Assembly (NCBI GenBank): GCA_023091735.1
Contig: JALKBU010000737.1
Location: forward strand, 1-26,483
Source: Trichomonas tenax
Lineage: Eukaryota; Parabasalia; Trichomonadida; Trichomonadidae
DNA: 26,483 nucleotides
Direction of reading: 5' to 3'
This document shows positions 9,701-18,930 of the stretch, in pieces. The position numbers and the translations under genes were made by a program. The notes below the pieces were generated by a model, which saw only the letters and a program-made list of their open reading frames with translations, made no database searches and was not told the origin of the DNA. Numbering within the stretch: position 1 is the stretch's first letter; every line of letters starts with the position of its first letter.

Positions 9701-10365
9701 GAATCGAGTTTTATCAATCTGAAATACAGAACAGAGAGACTCAGTTCCAGCAACAGGAAATTGTTCTCGACGCACAACATGAAGTTGATGTCACAGATCT
9801 TGAAATGAAGAAGCAAGAAGCACTCGAGGAATTAGAGCAGGAATGGAACTCAGAAAAGATAGTTCTGAAGTACAACAAACCGTCTCCGCAGTTGATCGAG
9901 ATGCGTCAGACAGCTTTGCGTTTGATGAATGCACACAGGTTCGAAGAAGCTGCTTTGCTGAGTGCTCAGATCCAAGCTCGCGAGGAAGAAGAAGCTGCTC
10001 AAGCTGGTTACAAGATGAGTGAAGATTATAAAGTTGCTGTTGCAAGAGTCGAAAAGAAGTTCGAAAATGATATGGTGACAATGCAGTTAACCTACGAAAA
10101 GAAGAAGAACAACATCAAGGGCGAGTTCGAGAAATCACTCATACCTGTCAAGAACAGACTCGCTTATGCACAGCATGAGAAAGATGTTATTCAGCAGAAG
10201 AAGGTGACTGAAGCGAGAAAGGAAAGAGCTTCAATGACATCATACGCTGCTCAGCAGTCCAGAAAACCACAACCAAAGATTAAGATTCCTACAATCAGCA
10301 CCAACAAGAAGCTCACATTGCCACCTTTGAAGCCAAGGCCACAGTCAAGTTTGTTCGCTAAGTGA
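6745..10365 (+). CDS. large repeat and coiled-coil protein, unknown role
   Basis: 1206 aa in four parts. (1) Residues 1-290 carry about seven degenerate DPVSxLLxQGK units (near 5, 52, 73, 135, 170, 212, 259) and a recurring FENAVIPxTND segment. (2) Residues about 345-585 carry four copies of a unit with core LSVRQPSFSNLHG and ending LVPKG (starting near 345, 430, 491, 558), most preceded by an acidic E/D run. (3) Residues about 640-895 are low-complexity K, E, Q and P. (4) Residues about 898-1206 form a heptad-rich coiled coil with a basic, proline-containing tail ending LPPLKPRPQSSLFAK. The C-terminal part resembles, from memory, a coiled-coil family common in trichomonads. No catalytic motif, signal peptide or membrane segment is seen. 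A scaffold or cytoskeletal role is inference. Codon use shifts from AAA-rich at the start to AAG/CTC/ATC-rich in the second half. Confidence 0.9.
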   Translation: MSGLDPVSMFLSNTAGQPKSTPPQHLDIMAPLNNLMKFPNAQIPNTEETANDPVSALLLQGKSDAAPTETLNDPVSQLLNQRTGDPRNSTNNGDQLSLMTGISSTVNKVSEVTDEDPKFHFRQAKIPPLDEKRTDPIALVLLQTAKKQVTQEKKRFENAIIPSTNDNNTDPINSLLKQGKNAPPQQPGEQKPAPGEKYKFENAVIPPTNDNDPIKHILNQGKNAPPPKPVEQKPDEPKPVEKQKFENAVIPTTDPSNTDAVVCLLRQGVKAQSDETPIMQLLRKSSSKAVDELFTMLSSRDNEHNEEHLVKCKEIIEKISQNPDNPVVVLGEDKKDEDEDESQPITLSVRQPSFLNLKGHLVPKGAPKANLESLEEKPKTKSQGTNLEKGKDTDKVSSHAEILMEKLQQSANPVIVAGEEENAEKGDAPIGLSVRQPSYSNLHGVLIPKGAKSSQILPSLDEEKPKDSKKEEPKPAEKPKEKDDDEEGDQPITLGVRQMSFSRLHGPLIPKGSTHVIDTDQIIIEESNEEKPAQKKEEENEDEDSFAEEPEELEPTGNITLSVRQPSFSNLHGSLVPKGSTHQIDSKPDTIIVAEQPSHEKREEIMLNEISSKDPVQGEILRSLHKINTDRWKELGYDPVTGLAVDESNHHGNGPYVKVIEVQEKDGPGISSKSTDKAELILEMPSGFNSSSAAGGDDTLPFDAFDQMADAAQKEKNEENNNNEDDDDFPDSFPDKTEEDVPMRINSAGECRKQSHIFDILPPSMQKQAQKKDDKKGEEKKRDAKSEKKNDKDQKPSQKSPQKADKPVQNNKPANEEKKVQKNNAQAKQKQQKEEKSFITQPDEKPLSKPQKTFNNKDSNEKQNNPAPKQNASSRSQNATQKMTEEQQRQIEEGESQMPPNLQKMVTHPKDSVTYIAMCGASIIGYKKKVVDETVSDIKKYVDKCIKNGYIEDAMYLDNILNKISTEKEQLKAVQDEENEKSIEERIEFYQSEIQNRETQFQQQEIVLDAQHEVDVTDLEMKKQEALEELEQEWNSEKIVLKYNKPSPQLIEMRQTALRLMNAHRFEEAALLSAQIQAREEEEAAQAGYKMSEDYKVAVARVEKKFENDMVTMQLTYEKKKNNIKGEFEKSLIPVKNRLAYAQHEKDVIQQKKVTEARKERASMTSYAAQQSRKPQPKIKIPTISTNKKLTLPPLKPRPQSSLFAK

Positions 10366-11320
10366 TTTTATATACATGTGTAATTTGTTTGTTTATTTTA
10401 TATATATAGTTATGGATATTTTATTTATAAACATATATTTTCTATTGTTTGAAAATATCTCATTTTTTTAGTTTTCTTAAATTTTGCCCAATTTAAAAAA
10501 ATTGTTTCATTGAGAAAAGTCGAATTGAACCATGTGTGCATATGCATAGGGATGTCGTAAAATGGAGTGGAGTGCCCTTATTTTTAATCCACATCAAAAT
10601 TCTTTAATTCGAATCCATAAAAACTTTACACCAGCTTTAACATAAAACAACGCCATTTCAGATGATAGGAAACAACATATTATTTCCTTAGACACTGTTG
10701 TTGTAGCGAATTCCTTATTTAATTTCATAGAACTTATTTCAAGTCTGATCTCTTCAATGGGACCTATATAGGAAAATATATGATGGTTTGTAGCATATGT
10801 TAGAACATTTGCGAACCATGTGAAAAAATCTACTTGAAATTCATTTCATATTCATATGTTGGACAATTTTATTATTTGTAATATATTTACTTTAATGAGT
10901 TAAGGAATTCACCAAAGTTTCATTAGCATTTGATGTCAATTTATTGATGGGTTTTCAATAATATTCTATTTTTGTGTCTTAGTTCATCAAAATAATTATA
11001 TAAAATAATGCATTTGGATTTATGATGGTGAAGATGATTGGTTATCACTTTTGATGCTTTGTTGACAAGGAAATTTTGATTTTTATTGTTATTGATAATA
11101 GGGATGCAAATTTGGAAATAATCCTGGATTTTTCCAGATTCCATTTTTTAAAACTTCTTGATTAAATAAAATGTCGACATTTTTTTTGTAAAACCCTATT
11201 ATTTGTCACAAAAACAGAGAATTTTTCAATTTTATTATAGCCACTCAGTTTCTCAATGGAAGCTGGTTTTAATGCACTCGTATTCATGTTTTTGTCAACG
11301 AGCGCTTTACATCTGATAGG

Positions 11321-11413
11321 AAATATCTTCTTGATGGAAAGAAGCTGGAAGCACTCTCAAATCACTTCTTTTTTCATTCAATTAACCAGTTCCTGGAAGT
11401 CAGGAAGATATTT
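11321..11413. repeat. imperfect inverted repeat, ~93 bp
   Basis: AAATATCTTCTTGA (11321-11334) pairs with 11400-11413 at 13 of 14 positions, and CTGG/CCAG pair further in (11345-11348 with 11386-11389). This could be a small decayed hairpin element. Confidence 0.4.
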
Positions 11414-11434
11414 TTAAAACTTGAAATTAATAAC

Positions 11435-11463
11435 CTGCACATGATTCTAGACAACATGTGCAG
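11435..11463. repeat. 9-bp perfect hairpin
   Basis: CTGCACATG (11435-11443) pairs with CATGTGCAG (11455-11463) across an 11-nt loop containing TTCTAGA. The word TTCTAGA occurs twice more within the next 90 bp. Confidence 0.45.
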
Positions 11464-12003
11464 AACTTCATGGAAGTTCCATAAAAATTATTTGTTCTAG
11501 AAAAACAACATTATGTTAAAATGATTCTAGAATTAATATTAAGTAAATTTTGTTTTAAAATTTTGAATTAATATTCAAATCACATTTTTCGTTTGTTGTA
11601 AGTTGAAAACTAGTGAATAATGTAGTATTTTGATATCACATGAATATTATCACATCAAAAATCAAATAAATTTTATATGACTATTCAAAACATTTGTTTA
11701 GAACTCAAATATTGACTTTTGTTATAGCTATAACCTTCAGAATCAATTGAAAGACATTTCAATCAATTGAGAATTTTGAGAGCTGGGCGTGTTTGACACC
11801 TACCTCAAATGCAGAATAGCATATCAAGGGCATTTTTTTTTCGAAATTGTGTTTGCACAAATTGTACCATCTAATCATTTTTATCATTTTAAGTTATTTA
11901 TTTAATTGCAAATAATATAAATTACGTGGTATAATTGGATAATTTATTTTTCATTGACAAAAGTAAATTGTTCGATCGCGTTTTCATTTATTTTTTTTCA
12001 TTT

Positions 12004-13048
12004 TGAAGCCTTGAATTTTTTCTCGTTTACTCTTTTGAGTTTTGCGCTTTTTAACGAGTGACCCTCCTATAGATCAGATCTGATCTGATAAAACATTTAC
12101 GTGCCTTTCTGGGTTTCTGTTTACAGTGGTATCAATAATATCTCTGCAAACAAAGACCAATCCGCTCATCCAATATGATTTTGCTTAAACAAACACTATC
12201 TTGTATTGGAAGATGATGGAAGCTCTTCTCTTATCTATTGTAGGTATAACTGCATGTTAATAATATAGATGTAGCCTATATTAAAACGCAAACTTTATAA
12301 ATATATTAACAAAATCAATTATAATTAATACATTCATAAACAGTGTGATTATCGATTATTATTTTAAGAATATGAGACTCTGTTTTTGTATTTTTAAAAA
12401 AGCAATAATTTAACTTATTTAGTATTTCCATTTATTTTAATAAGAAATTGGTGCTTTTCAGGGGTGCTGAGTATGTTTATAGCATTTGCTTGTCTGTTTA
12501 ACTTGAGGATCTCCATCCCTCAATGAGATTTCATCGAATTTCGACATGTAAAATAACGAAAGTTACTATTTTTGACACTTATTATCTGATATTTGTCATG
12601 TAAAGTCGAAAATTTGATATGTAATGTTACCAATGAGCAAATTTTGTGTGAACATGAGGTAGCATAACTTTAGGTATGCTCGATGTATGGGCAAAGGAAT
12701 GCCGTTTGACTTGCGCGCGTAGCATATTTTTTCTTTTCTATTTTTTGATTTTTCTAGGGGAACACTACAAAAAATAAGCGAGCGAACGCTATAATAATGA
12801 GATGTATTTGTTATAATCATCAATGAGATTCATAACAGAAGCCCATTAATGATTTGTAATGGGTTTCTGTTTGTAATCATATCTTGATTAAGTAATATCT
12901 TGCTAAGATCATGAAACAGATTGCACCACTAGAATCAGCACTCACAAAAAGCACGTAAATTTTTCATCAGATTCGTCGAGGAAAGAGGGTTACTCGTTAA
13001 AAATCGCAAAACTCAAAAAGGTCAATGAGAAAATAAGTGGAGTCTTCA
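12004..13048. mobile_element. element with ~135-bp terminal inverted repeats
   Basis: The left arm, about 12004-12136, is inverted and repeated at about 12921-13048. The best block is GAGTTTTGCG, one mismatch, then TTTTTAACGAGT, then ACCCTC. A second block shares ATCTGAT and ATTTACGTGC, and a third shares AGTGGT. The arms match at roughly 70-75% by eye. The outer ends read TGAAG and CTTCA, and the flanks are T-rich, so no target-site duplication can be proved. The interior holds no transposase-like ORF; its longest frame, 75 codons on the minus strand, is unremarkable. This fits an old non-autonomous DNA transposon with long TIRs (MITE-like or MULE-like). The family is not identified. Confidence 0.6.
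12834..12871. repeat. 15-bp hairpin inside the TIR element
   Basis: AACAGAAGCCCATTA (12834-12848) pairs with 12857-12871 at 14 of 15 positions; the exception would be a G-U pair in RNA. The loop is 8 nt. The arm sequence GGGTTTCTGTTT also occurs directly at 12111-12122, near the inner end of the left TIR. Confidence 0.6.
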
Positions 13049-13429
13049 TTTTTGCTTTATCATAATAAATACAGGCTAATACTAATATCTTGACTATGTA
13101 TTATGCATATCTAACACTGCTTATACTATTTATTAAAAATTTTTCCATTCCAAAATTATTTCCAGAATATCTTCTAGAATGTTTTTATTTCCATCCAGAA
13201 TCCAAAATATCTTCCAAAGTTGCATCCTTATTGATAATTTATGTGTTTTGTAGTGAACAGAGAATATTTTGATTGAGAAAAGTATGCAGTTATAGTTCTC
13301 AAAAAATTATAAAAATTGAATATCGCTTTCAAACATTTCAAAGCCTGTCTCAAAAAACAAAAAAAAATTATAAAAATATCCATTAAATTAATACTCAATT
13401 TTATCTCCAAAATTTTTCTAAAAAACATC

Positions 13430-14032
13430 ATGCATGGTGATGATATGTTGCTTGAAGATTATAAGTTCACAATTGGTTCTTGACGTTCTGGGAGACAATT
13501 CATGGCGGTGCAACATGGTTAGTCATATTCTGGGGTCAGCCATTCATCTGTGGTATTGTCAAATCGCTTCCAAACACAACTCAAAATTCCATGATTGGAA
13601 CAATAGCGGGCGCAACAACAGTCGCAGTCATTGTCAACTTTGCGATTTCCTTATTTGGACACTTTTGCTTCTGGGGATCGACTGATGAGGAATTAATGGT
13701 TAATTTTTATCCTGAAAAGAATATTATCACAAATGTTGCTCAATTCGCCAATATACTTAACTGCCTGATTACCAATGAATGCTACATTTATTTGGCAGCT
13801 GTGGAAACCGTTTCGATGTTTAATGTGACCCCAACAAAATCATTAACTTTCCTTGCCATTTTTACTATTGGAATGTTTTGCAAGACCTGCAGTGAGTACT
13901 TCCACGGAGCTAATGAGCACATCTTCGAAGGCATTCAAGCATAAGGAGAAGTGGGGATATATATCCGTTTGCTTCCTTATCTTTGCTGTTGCGATCACAG
14001 CCGCAATTATTTATGTATATGTGTTAAAATAA
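13430..14032 (+). pseudogene. AAAP amino-acid permease, internally deleted
   Basis: ATG at 13430 opens 17 codons, MHGDDMLLEDYKFTIGS, that match the start of the paralogue at 17877 (MEGGDMLLEQYRSTVGS). A stop follows at 13481. The sequence then resumes in another frame at about 13483 with TFWETIHGGATWLV, matching the FWETTRTFAIWLV segment of the paralogue. About 195 residues are missing in between. The 13483-13944 part keeps family hallmarks: hydrophobic helices, a GHFCFWGS turn and a DEELMVNFYP segment like the SLC38/AAAP G-Y-x-x-F-G region. Near 13930 the frame shifts back, and a hydrophobic C-terminal helix (GYISVCFLIFAVAITAAIIY) runs to a stop at 14030-14032. With a large deletion and two frame changes, this is a dead gene. 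Confidence 0.85.
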
Positions 14033-14469
14033 AAATTATATTAGAGAAATGATATTTAACTCTTATAGTATATAACCCAATTGATTAAATATCGTAGAAT
14101 TTTAATAATTTAATTTGCAATTTTGGAATATCTTTATTTGTTATATAATATCATTTGATAATGATAACACAAACAATGTGATTGCAGTTTTAGAATAAGA
14201 ACACATTAGTTCCTATTTAGAAAATGAGATGTGACGCATCTTTATTTTTTAAAATCTCCAACATATTTTAAACGACTAAATTTCAAAGCTATAATTTGCA
14301 GAAGATATATCGAAGCCATATATGCACAGACACTTTCTATTATATTTTTATTGACTTTATTTCTATCAGTAGCTGAAAATGTCATATTTTCCTCTTCATC
14401 AACTTATATACAAATTGAAAGTTCAGGATAATGCACACTGAATCGAAGAGATTGTAACATTAAAATATT

Positions 14470-14570
14470 CAAAAATAATGATGACTCTTTTTGCGCGGCT
14501 AAATTTGACAAATTTATTAAATTGAGAAGAATAGAGCAGGAAAATTTGAAAAGAATCATCATTATTTTTG
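14470..14570. repeat. ~101-bp element with 23-bp inverted ends
   Basis: CAAAAATAATGATGA (14470-14484) is the exact reverse complement of 14556-14570. Past one mismatch, pairing continues for seven more positions (TCTTTTT with GAAAAGA, the last a G-T pair). The loop of about 55 nt contains GCGCGGCTAAATTTGACA, a motif related to one at 26375-26392. It may be a very small MITE. Confidence 0.65.
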
Positions 14571-15201
14571 GGAGAATAACACACAGAGCTTATGTGTGAA
14601 CATTTGGAATACTTTTTTCAAAAAAAAAACATATTTGTGATTAGATTTACCTATTTATCATCGACAACAATATATTTTACGTTATAAAAATGCTATACAA
14701 TGGGAATATAATATATTATAATGAGTAAAGCACATCATGGCAAATCAATTTTTTTGATGCAAGATATATCTAATATTTTAATGAAATATAGACTTTGTTA
14801 GCTAATTCTTTAATATATCATGCACAACAGGATTTTGTACATTGGGGTTCAATAAATTAGCAAGAAGTTAATCCAGTGAGTTAAAAAACGAGTTTCGCCG
14901 ACTTTGCGTATAAATTTTAGACAAGCCATTATGTCCGAAATTATATTTTTTATGATATGACTGATATCTCATTGAATTTATGAAATATTCATTGTTGCTT
15001 CTTTAGCCTATAAATCCAAAGTTAATTTTTAGAAGATATAATTTGTGATTTTATATTATTGACTGATATGTGCTCTCTATACTATTGTTCAATGAAAAAG
15101 ATGGAAGATAAGTGCATGATATAGTCTAAAGTCGCTGTTATTATTAATAAAAAATGTCGTCAATATCATTCAAAAAACTAGAGAGTTTTTGTTTAGAAAT
15201 T

Positions 15202-15206
15202 TCATT
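15202..15206 (+). promoter_or_regulatory. candidate initiator (Inr), TCATT
   Basis: TCATT within TTTCATTATTTT fits the trichomonad initiator consensus. It lies about 60 nt before the ATG at 15267. The distance is long, so this is tentative. Confidence 0.2.
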
Positions 15207-15266
15207 ATTTTAGACAAAGGTGGCTCTTTTTGCTTTGTTGAGATCCGATTTTAGATTTTTTTTTTG

Positions 15267-17318
15267 ATGGACTTCTTCGTTGAAGAAGCTTCCAAATTCG
15301 ATGAACAAAAGTGCAGCGACATTCAAATTCTTCGTGAGAAATACAAATACTACAGAAACATCTTTGCAATCAACTTCGATAGCTTAATCAAGAAACGAAG
15401 TCAAGAATTATGGACGAATGTTCTCGATACAGTTATAATTTCGAGATCCATTTGCCTAATGAACCTCTCTCAGTCCGAAGATTTCAACTTTTTCGATTGC
15501 CCGAGTTATCAAGAAATGTTTAAATGCGCATTTATGCAGCCATTGCGAATTGTTAATCATTTTAAGCAAACAGTATCGCAGTCATTGATGTACGTCATAC
15601 AAAGAATACATGATGACCATAAAAAATTCGCTAATCAAGTTAATGAATATTTTCACAATGATCTTTCGTTACATACATTATTCGGATTGTCAACTTTTCC
15701 AGCTTTGTATTCGTTTTTCAACACTCAAGCAATGTGTAAGCTTGGATACGAGTTTTTGATGGATTTCATAGACAAAAAGGACAGTGAGCACATTTTTGAG
15801 GCGATGCTCGCTTCATATTTTGACTGTGCTTATCCTTTTTGGTCTACTTTCTTCGAATTATTGTTTCAGCATTTTACATTATCGAATCTTAAAGAAAGAT
15901 ATATTTTAGACGCTGTAAAATTATCTCTTTTCGACTCAAATGTAAATTTAACTGAATATCATACGAAAATATTGACTAATTTGTATGGGACTTCGAAATC
16001 TCGCTGTTTTCAATTCTTATCTTCAACATTTACAGCAAATTTCAATAGATATAGAACCAAGAAATACATTCCTACCCAAATTCTTGTTATTGTTTCAAAT
16101 GTTTTTTCCAGAATTGATGAATCTATTTATACGTGCATAATATCGCAGAAATTCGTTACAAAAGCGATCCCAGATCCTATAGATTCAAAAGTTCTTTTCA
16201 AAATTCCTTTAGTTTTCTCAGATCGCGATGTTGTCGTTCTTCTCGAAATATTAAAGGAAGATAATCTCAGTAGACCGCTTCAACAACTCGTAGACAACTC
16301 AATCGCACTATTTAGAAATGGATATTGTCCATTTACTTTTGATCTCCATTCAAATATCTACAAATACGCAGAACCACACGCAGAAACAGACGATAAAAGT
16401 ATTCCATCAAAATACGCTAAATTCAGGCAAAAAATCACTGATAAAGGAAATAATCCGATTGATGAAATATTTAATCACGATCAAGATATTCCTTGGATCA
16501 ACGATGAGTTTAGGATTTATGCTTTAAGGTACGAAATATCAGGAATGAAGGCAACAACTGATTACTTAGAGAACTACATCAATATATGTCAACAGAACAA
16601 AAAAATTGAGCAATATATACAAATTCTTCTTCCAATACAAAATGATGCAATTGCTTCGCACACGCGATTGATGATGAATATTGTTGAACCAAAGCTTAAG
16701 TCACCATTCAACAAGGATTTATTGAACAATGATCTCAGGCAGTATTTATCAATCATCAAGTTTGAAGAATATCCTTTCTCACTTTGCGTTTGCGAAGCTT
16801 TGTTAGGATCCCTTAATAAGTTCATTATGGAGTTCTCTTTAGCGAATAATAAGTTAATTAATAAAATGATAACTCGCATCAAAGAGTTTAGAGAGGAGCC
16901 AAAGTTCAGAGCATTACGTCCTCCATCGAGATTGACATCATTATGTTCTCAATTACTTCTCACTGTTGAATTGGATAAAATCAAATCAAAAGGAACTTTC
17001 GACAAGATTTTGCAGATGTTCTTCTTCTTTATTCAATCAATTCATGGTTTCGATGATAAAACGGAAAAGTACTTCTTCTGGCGTTGCTTCCTTCCGAATG
17101 ATAATAGAAGTGAAGAAGCTGTAATGATTGCAATGTCGAGATTATTCATTAGTGTTTTCAGATTCAGGAGTTTCTTCGAGAATAGTTATCACATTGGAAA
17201 TATGCAAGATCTGCTTTCATTGTATGTCAGGATCGAGAATTGCATATTATTCCCATTCGTTGACGACAAAGAATTGATAAATGAAGTCATCAAAACAATG
17301 ATATTCAATAATCCATAA
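15267..17318 (+). CDS. conserved-looking helical protein, unknown function
   Basis: 683 aa from the first ATG at 15267; the TTG codon just before it is in frame but is not a plausible start here. The protein is mostly alpha-helical in appearance, rich in F, L, I, N and K, with cysteine- and phenylalanine-rich patches (FFDCPSYQEMF near 75-85, FRSFF near 630). There is no signal peptide, and no stretch long and hydrophobic enough for a clear membrane segment. There is no zinc finger, kinase or ATPase motif. From memory it recalls a large trichomonad family sometimes linked to the Ras-GAP fold, but I cannot see the arginine finger or the second GAP motif, so no function is assigned. It lies between two dead copies of one permease gene, on the same strand. 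The uninterrupted frame and steady codon use indicate a real gene. Confidence 0.85.
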   Translation: MDFFVEEASKFDEQKCSDIQILREKYKYYRNIFAINFDSLIKKRSQELWTNVLDTVIISRSICLMNLSQSEDFNFFDCPSYQEMFKCAFMQPLRIVNHFKQTVSQSLMYVIQRIHDDHKKFANQVNEYFHNDLSLHTLFGLSTFPALYSFFNTQAMCKLGYEFLMDFIDKKDSEHIFEAMLASYFDCAYPFWSTFFELLFQHFTLSNLKERYILDAVKLSLFDSNVNLTEYHTKILTNLYGTSKSRCFQFLSSTFTANFNRYRTKKYIPTQILVIVSNVFSRIDESIYTCIISQKFVTKAIPDPIDSKVLFKIPLVFSDRDVVVLLEILKEDNLSRPLQQLVDNSIALFRNGYCPFTFDLHSNIYKYAEPHAETDDKSIPSKYAKFRQKITDKGNNPIDEIFNHDQDIPWINDEFRIYALRYEISGMKATTDYLENYINICQQNKKIEQYIQILLPIQNDAIASHTRLMMNIVEPKLKSPFNKDLLNNDLRQYLSIIKFEEYPFSLCVCEALLGSLNKFIMEFSLANNKLINKMITRIKEFREEPKFRALRPPSRLTSLCSQLLLTVELDKIKSKGTFDKILQMFFFFIQSIHGFDDKTEKYFFWRCFLPNDNRSEEAVMIAMSRLFISVFRFRSFFENSYHIGNMQDLLSLYVRIENCILFPFVDDKELINEVIKTMIFNNP

Positions 17319-17876
17319 TTTATGTTATATTTGTTATTGTATGTTATGTAAAACAATGTTTATATCTTTAAATATTTATGGATCTCTATTGTTTAGTTCG
17401 CAACAAATTATTGATGATTAATTTTTTAGTTTTTATGTTTTGACATATAAGTAATAGAAAATATACACATGAAAAACTAGCTACTTGGCTTATCAATGAC
17501 TTATTGGTCATGCTGCTTCATCGAATTTTGTGATGAATTCATTATATCATTGTTGAGATCTCTGTGCAGTGCAAATGAAAGTTATAGTCGATGAAAGCTC
17601 TGATTTAGTAGAGAATACCATTAGTTAGAAGATAATTTATGTTCTTTTGTAGTTCATTTGAATGAAAAACGTTCTCTTTCAGACTGTATCAAAATGCACA
17701 AAATTTTGTTAAAATTAGATCACTTATGATACAGAAAACCCATTTAGGCAAATTTCGGATTCATATGTTTCAAATTAAGCACAAACGATTATTTTCAACT
17801 CAAAAATAATCGTTTTTAGACATTAATTCAAAATTTTGAGAATGCTTTCACGCCCGTATCTAAAACAATATAGAAA
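17319..17876. other. intergenic region
   Basis: AT-rich, with no gene. The only notable item is a 13-bp perfect hairpin at 17783-17815. Confidence 0.6.
17783..17815. repeat. 13-bp perfect hairpin
   Basis: AAACGATTATTTT (17783-17795) is the exact reverse complement of 17803-17815, with a 7-nt loop. It lies about 60 bp upstream of the ATG of the permease pseudogene at 17877. Confidence 0.6.
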
Positions 17877-18930
17877 ATGGAAGGTGGAGATATGTTGTTA
17901 GAACAGTACCGATCCACCGTCGGATCACAAAAGAAACTGTTCCTTCACGACAGCGAAAGGGTATCATGGTTCACTGAAGTTTCGATGATTTTGTGTTTGT
18001 TGATGAGATCTGATTCATTGAGAATGAATTTCATTTATGATGTTGGTATCCTCAACGGTAGTACTTCACTGCTATTAGCCTGCTTAGTTAATATTCTTGC
18101 TTCTTCATTATTCATTAGAACTTGGTGCTATAATCATGGAAACTGTTACACAGACATTGTGAGAGACACATATGGACTTGGATACATCTTTGTGCGCTGC
18201 GTTTTCATAGCAACGCTTGCGGATTCTTCAATTCGATTAATGAATTCAATAAATTCTACTTTAAGGACCATTTTAATTCCTATCTATGGATATGATACAG
18301 TATTTTGAACAAAAACATTGTATATTTAGTTATTTGCTCAATTTTCTCATTACCGACAATATTTATTCGAGAATTCGTCAATTTCAAGTATTACTTCTTC
18401 AAAGCGAACATAGCTGTCATAGTGGTCATAGCTGTGATGATCTATTTCTTCACCAAATCGATAAAAGAAGATGGTTTTGATCCAAACAAAAAACTCGTTT
18501 TTCACGGCGAAGACTTCTGGGAAACAACTCGTACTTTTGCCATATGGTTGGTTGTCATGTGGGAACAACCTTTTCTGTGTGAAATTGCGAAATCGTTACC
18601 AGCAACAACACACAAAAAAGTAATTTCGACTTCTGCAGTGACAACTGTTATTTCGATGTTCATTAATGCAGCTATAGTATTGCTGGGACATTTTTATTTC
18701 TGGGGTTCTTGTGGTGATGATTTAATGATTAATTTTTATCCAACAAAAAAGATTCTTTCTCTTGTTGGTCAAATTGCTTCTCTAATCAATTGCATCATTA
18801 CAAATGCCAGTTTTCTGTATATGGCATCGAATGAATTCGTTATATTGTTCCAAGTATTTTCAAATTTCCCAATAAGAGTAATTGCAATGATCCTGATCTT
18901 GTAAATCCTATTTTGCAAGCGAAAGCCTAG
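17877..18930 (+). pseudogene. AAAP amino-acid permease, frameshifted
   Basis: The ATG at 17877 opens 143 codons (to 18308) with a cytosolic N-terminus and hydrophobic helices including MNFIYDVGILNGSTSLLLA, the counterpart of the first AAAP/SLC38 helices. The frame then shifts near a TTTT run at 18303-18306; restoring one T would rejoin it. Reading continues in the second frame to 18904 with further helices, FWETTRTFAIWLV and a GHFYFWGS turn before DDLMINFYP. In this second frame the stop at 18902-18904 is followed by ILFCK, which aligns with IGMFCK of the paralogue at 13430, so that stop looks like a nonsense mutation. Similarity fades after about 18930. The family moves amino acids across membranes. 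The break could in part be a sequencing error, but two lesions and a lost C-terminus favour a pseudogene. Confidence 0.8.

Larger units (their letters stand above)
10366..12003. other. intergenic region, AT-rich
   Basis: No gene is supported. It holds an imperfect inverted repeat at 11321-11413, a 9-bp stem at 11435-11463 and a chance-level palindrome at 11168-11183. The 67-codon minus-strand ORF at 10941-11144 has no recognisable feature. Confidence 0.6.
14033..15266. other. intergenic region
   Basis: AT-rich with no gene supported. The 66-codon frame at 14231-14431 starts at GTG and is not convincing. It holds a strong inverted repeat at 14470-14570 and, near 15202, a TCATT initiator-like site upstream of the next gene. 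Confidence 0.6.

Noticed and set aside
12596..12823. 75-codon minus-strand ORF inside the TIR element as a transposase
   Set aside because: Too short, no DDE/DDD-like motif, and of AT-driven composition.
14231..14431. 66-codon plus-strand ORF
   Set aside because: It starts at GTG, which is not a credible start in this host, and has no feature beyond a chance hydrophobic run.
18290..18320. Spliceosomal intron as an explanation of the permease frame change
   Set aside because: No trichomonad-type splice sites (GTATGT-like donor or the extended ACTAACACACAG-like acceptor) are present around the break.
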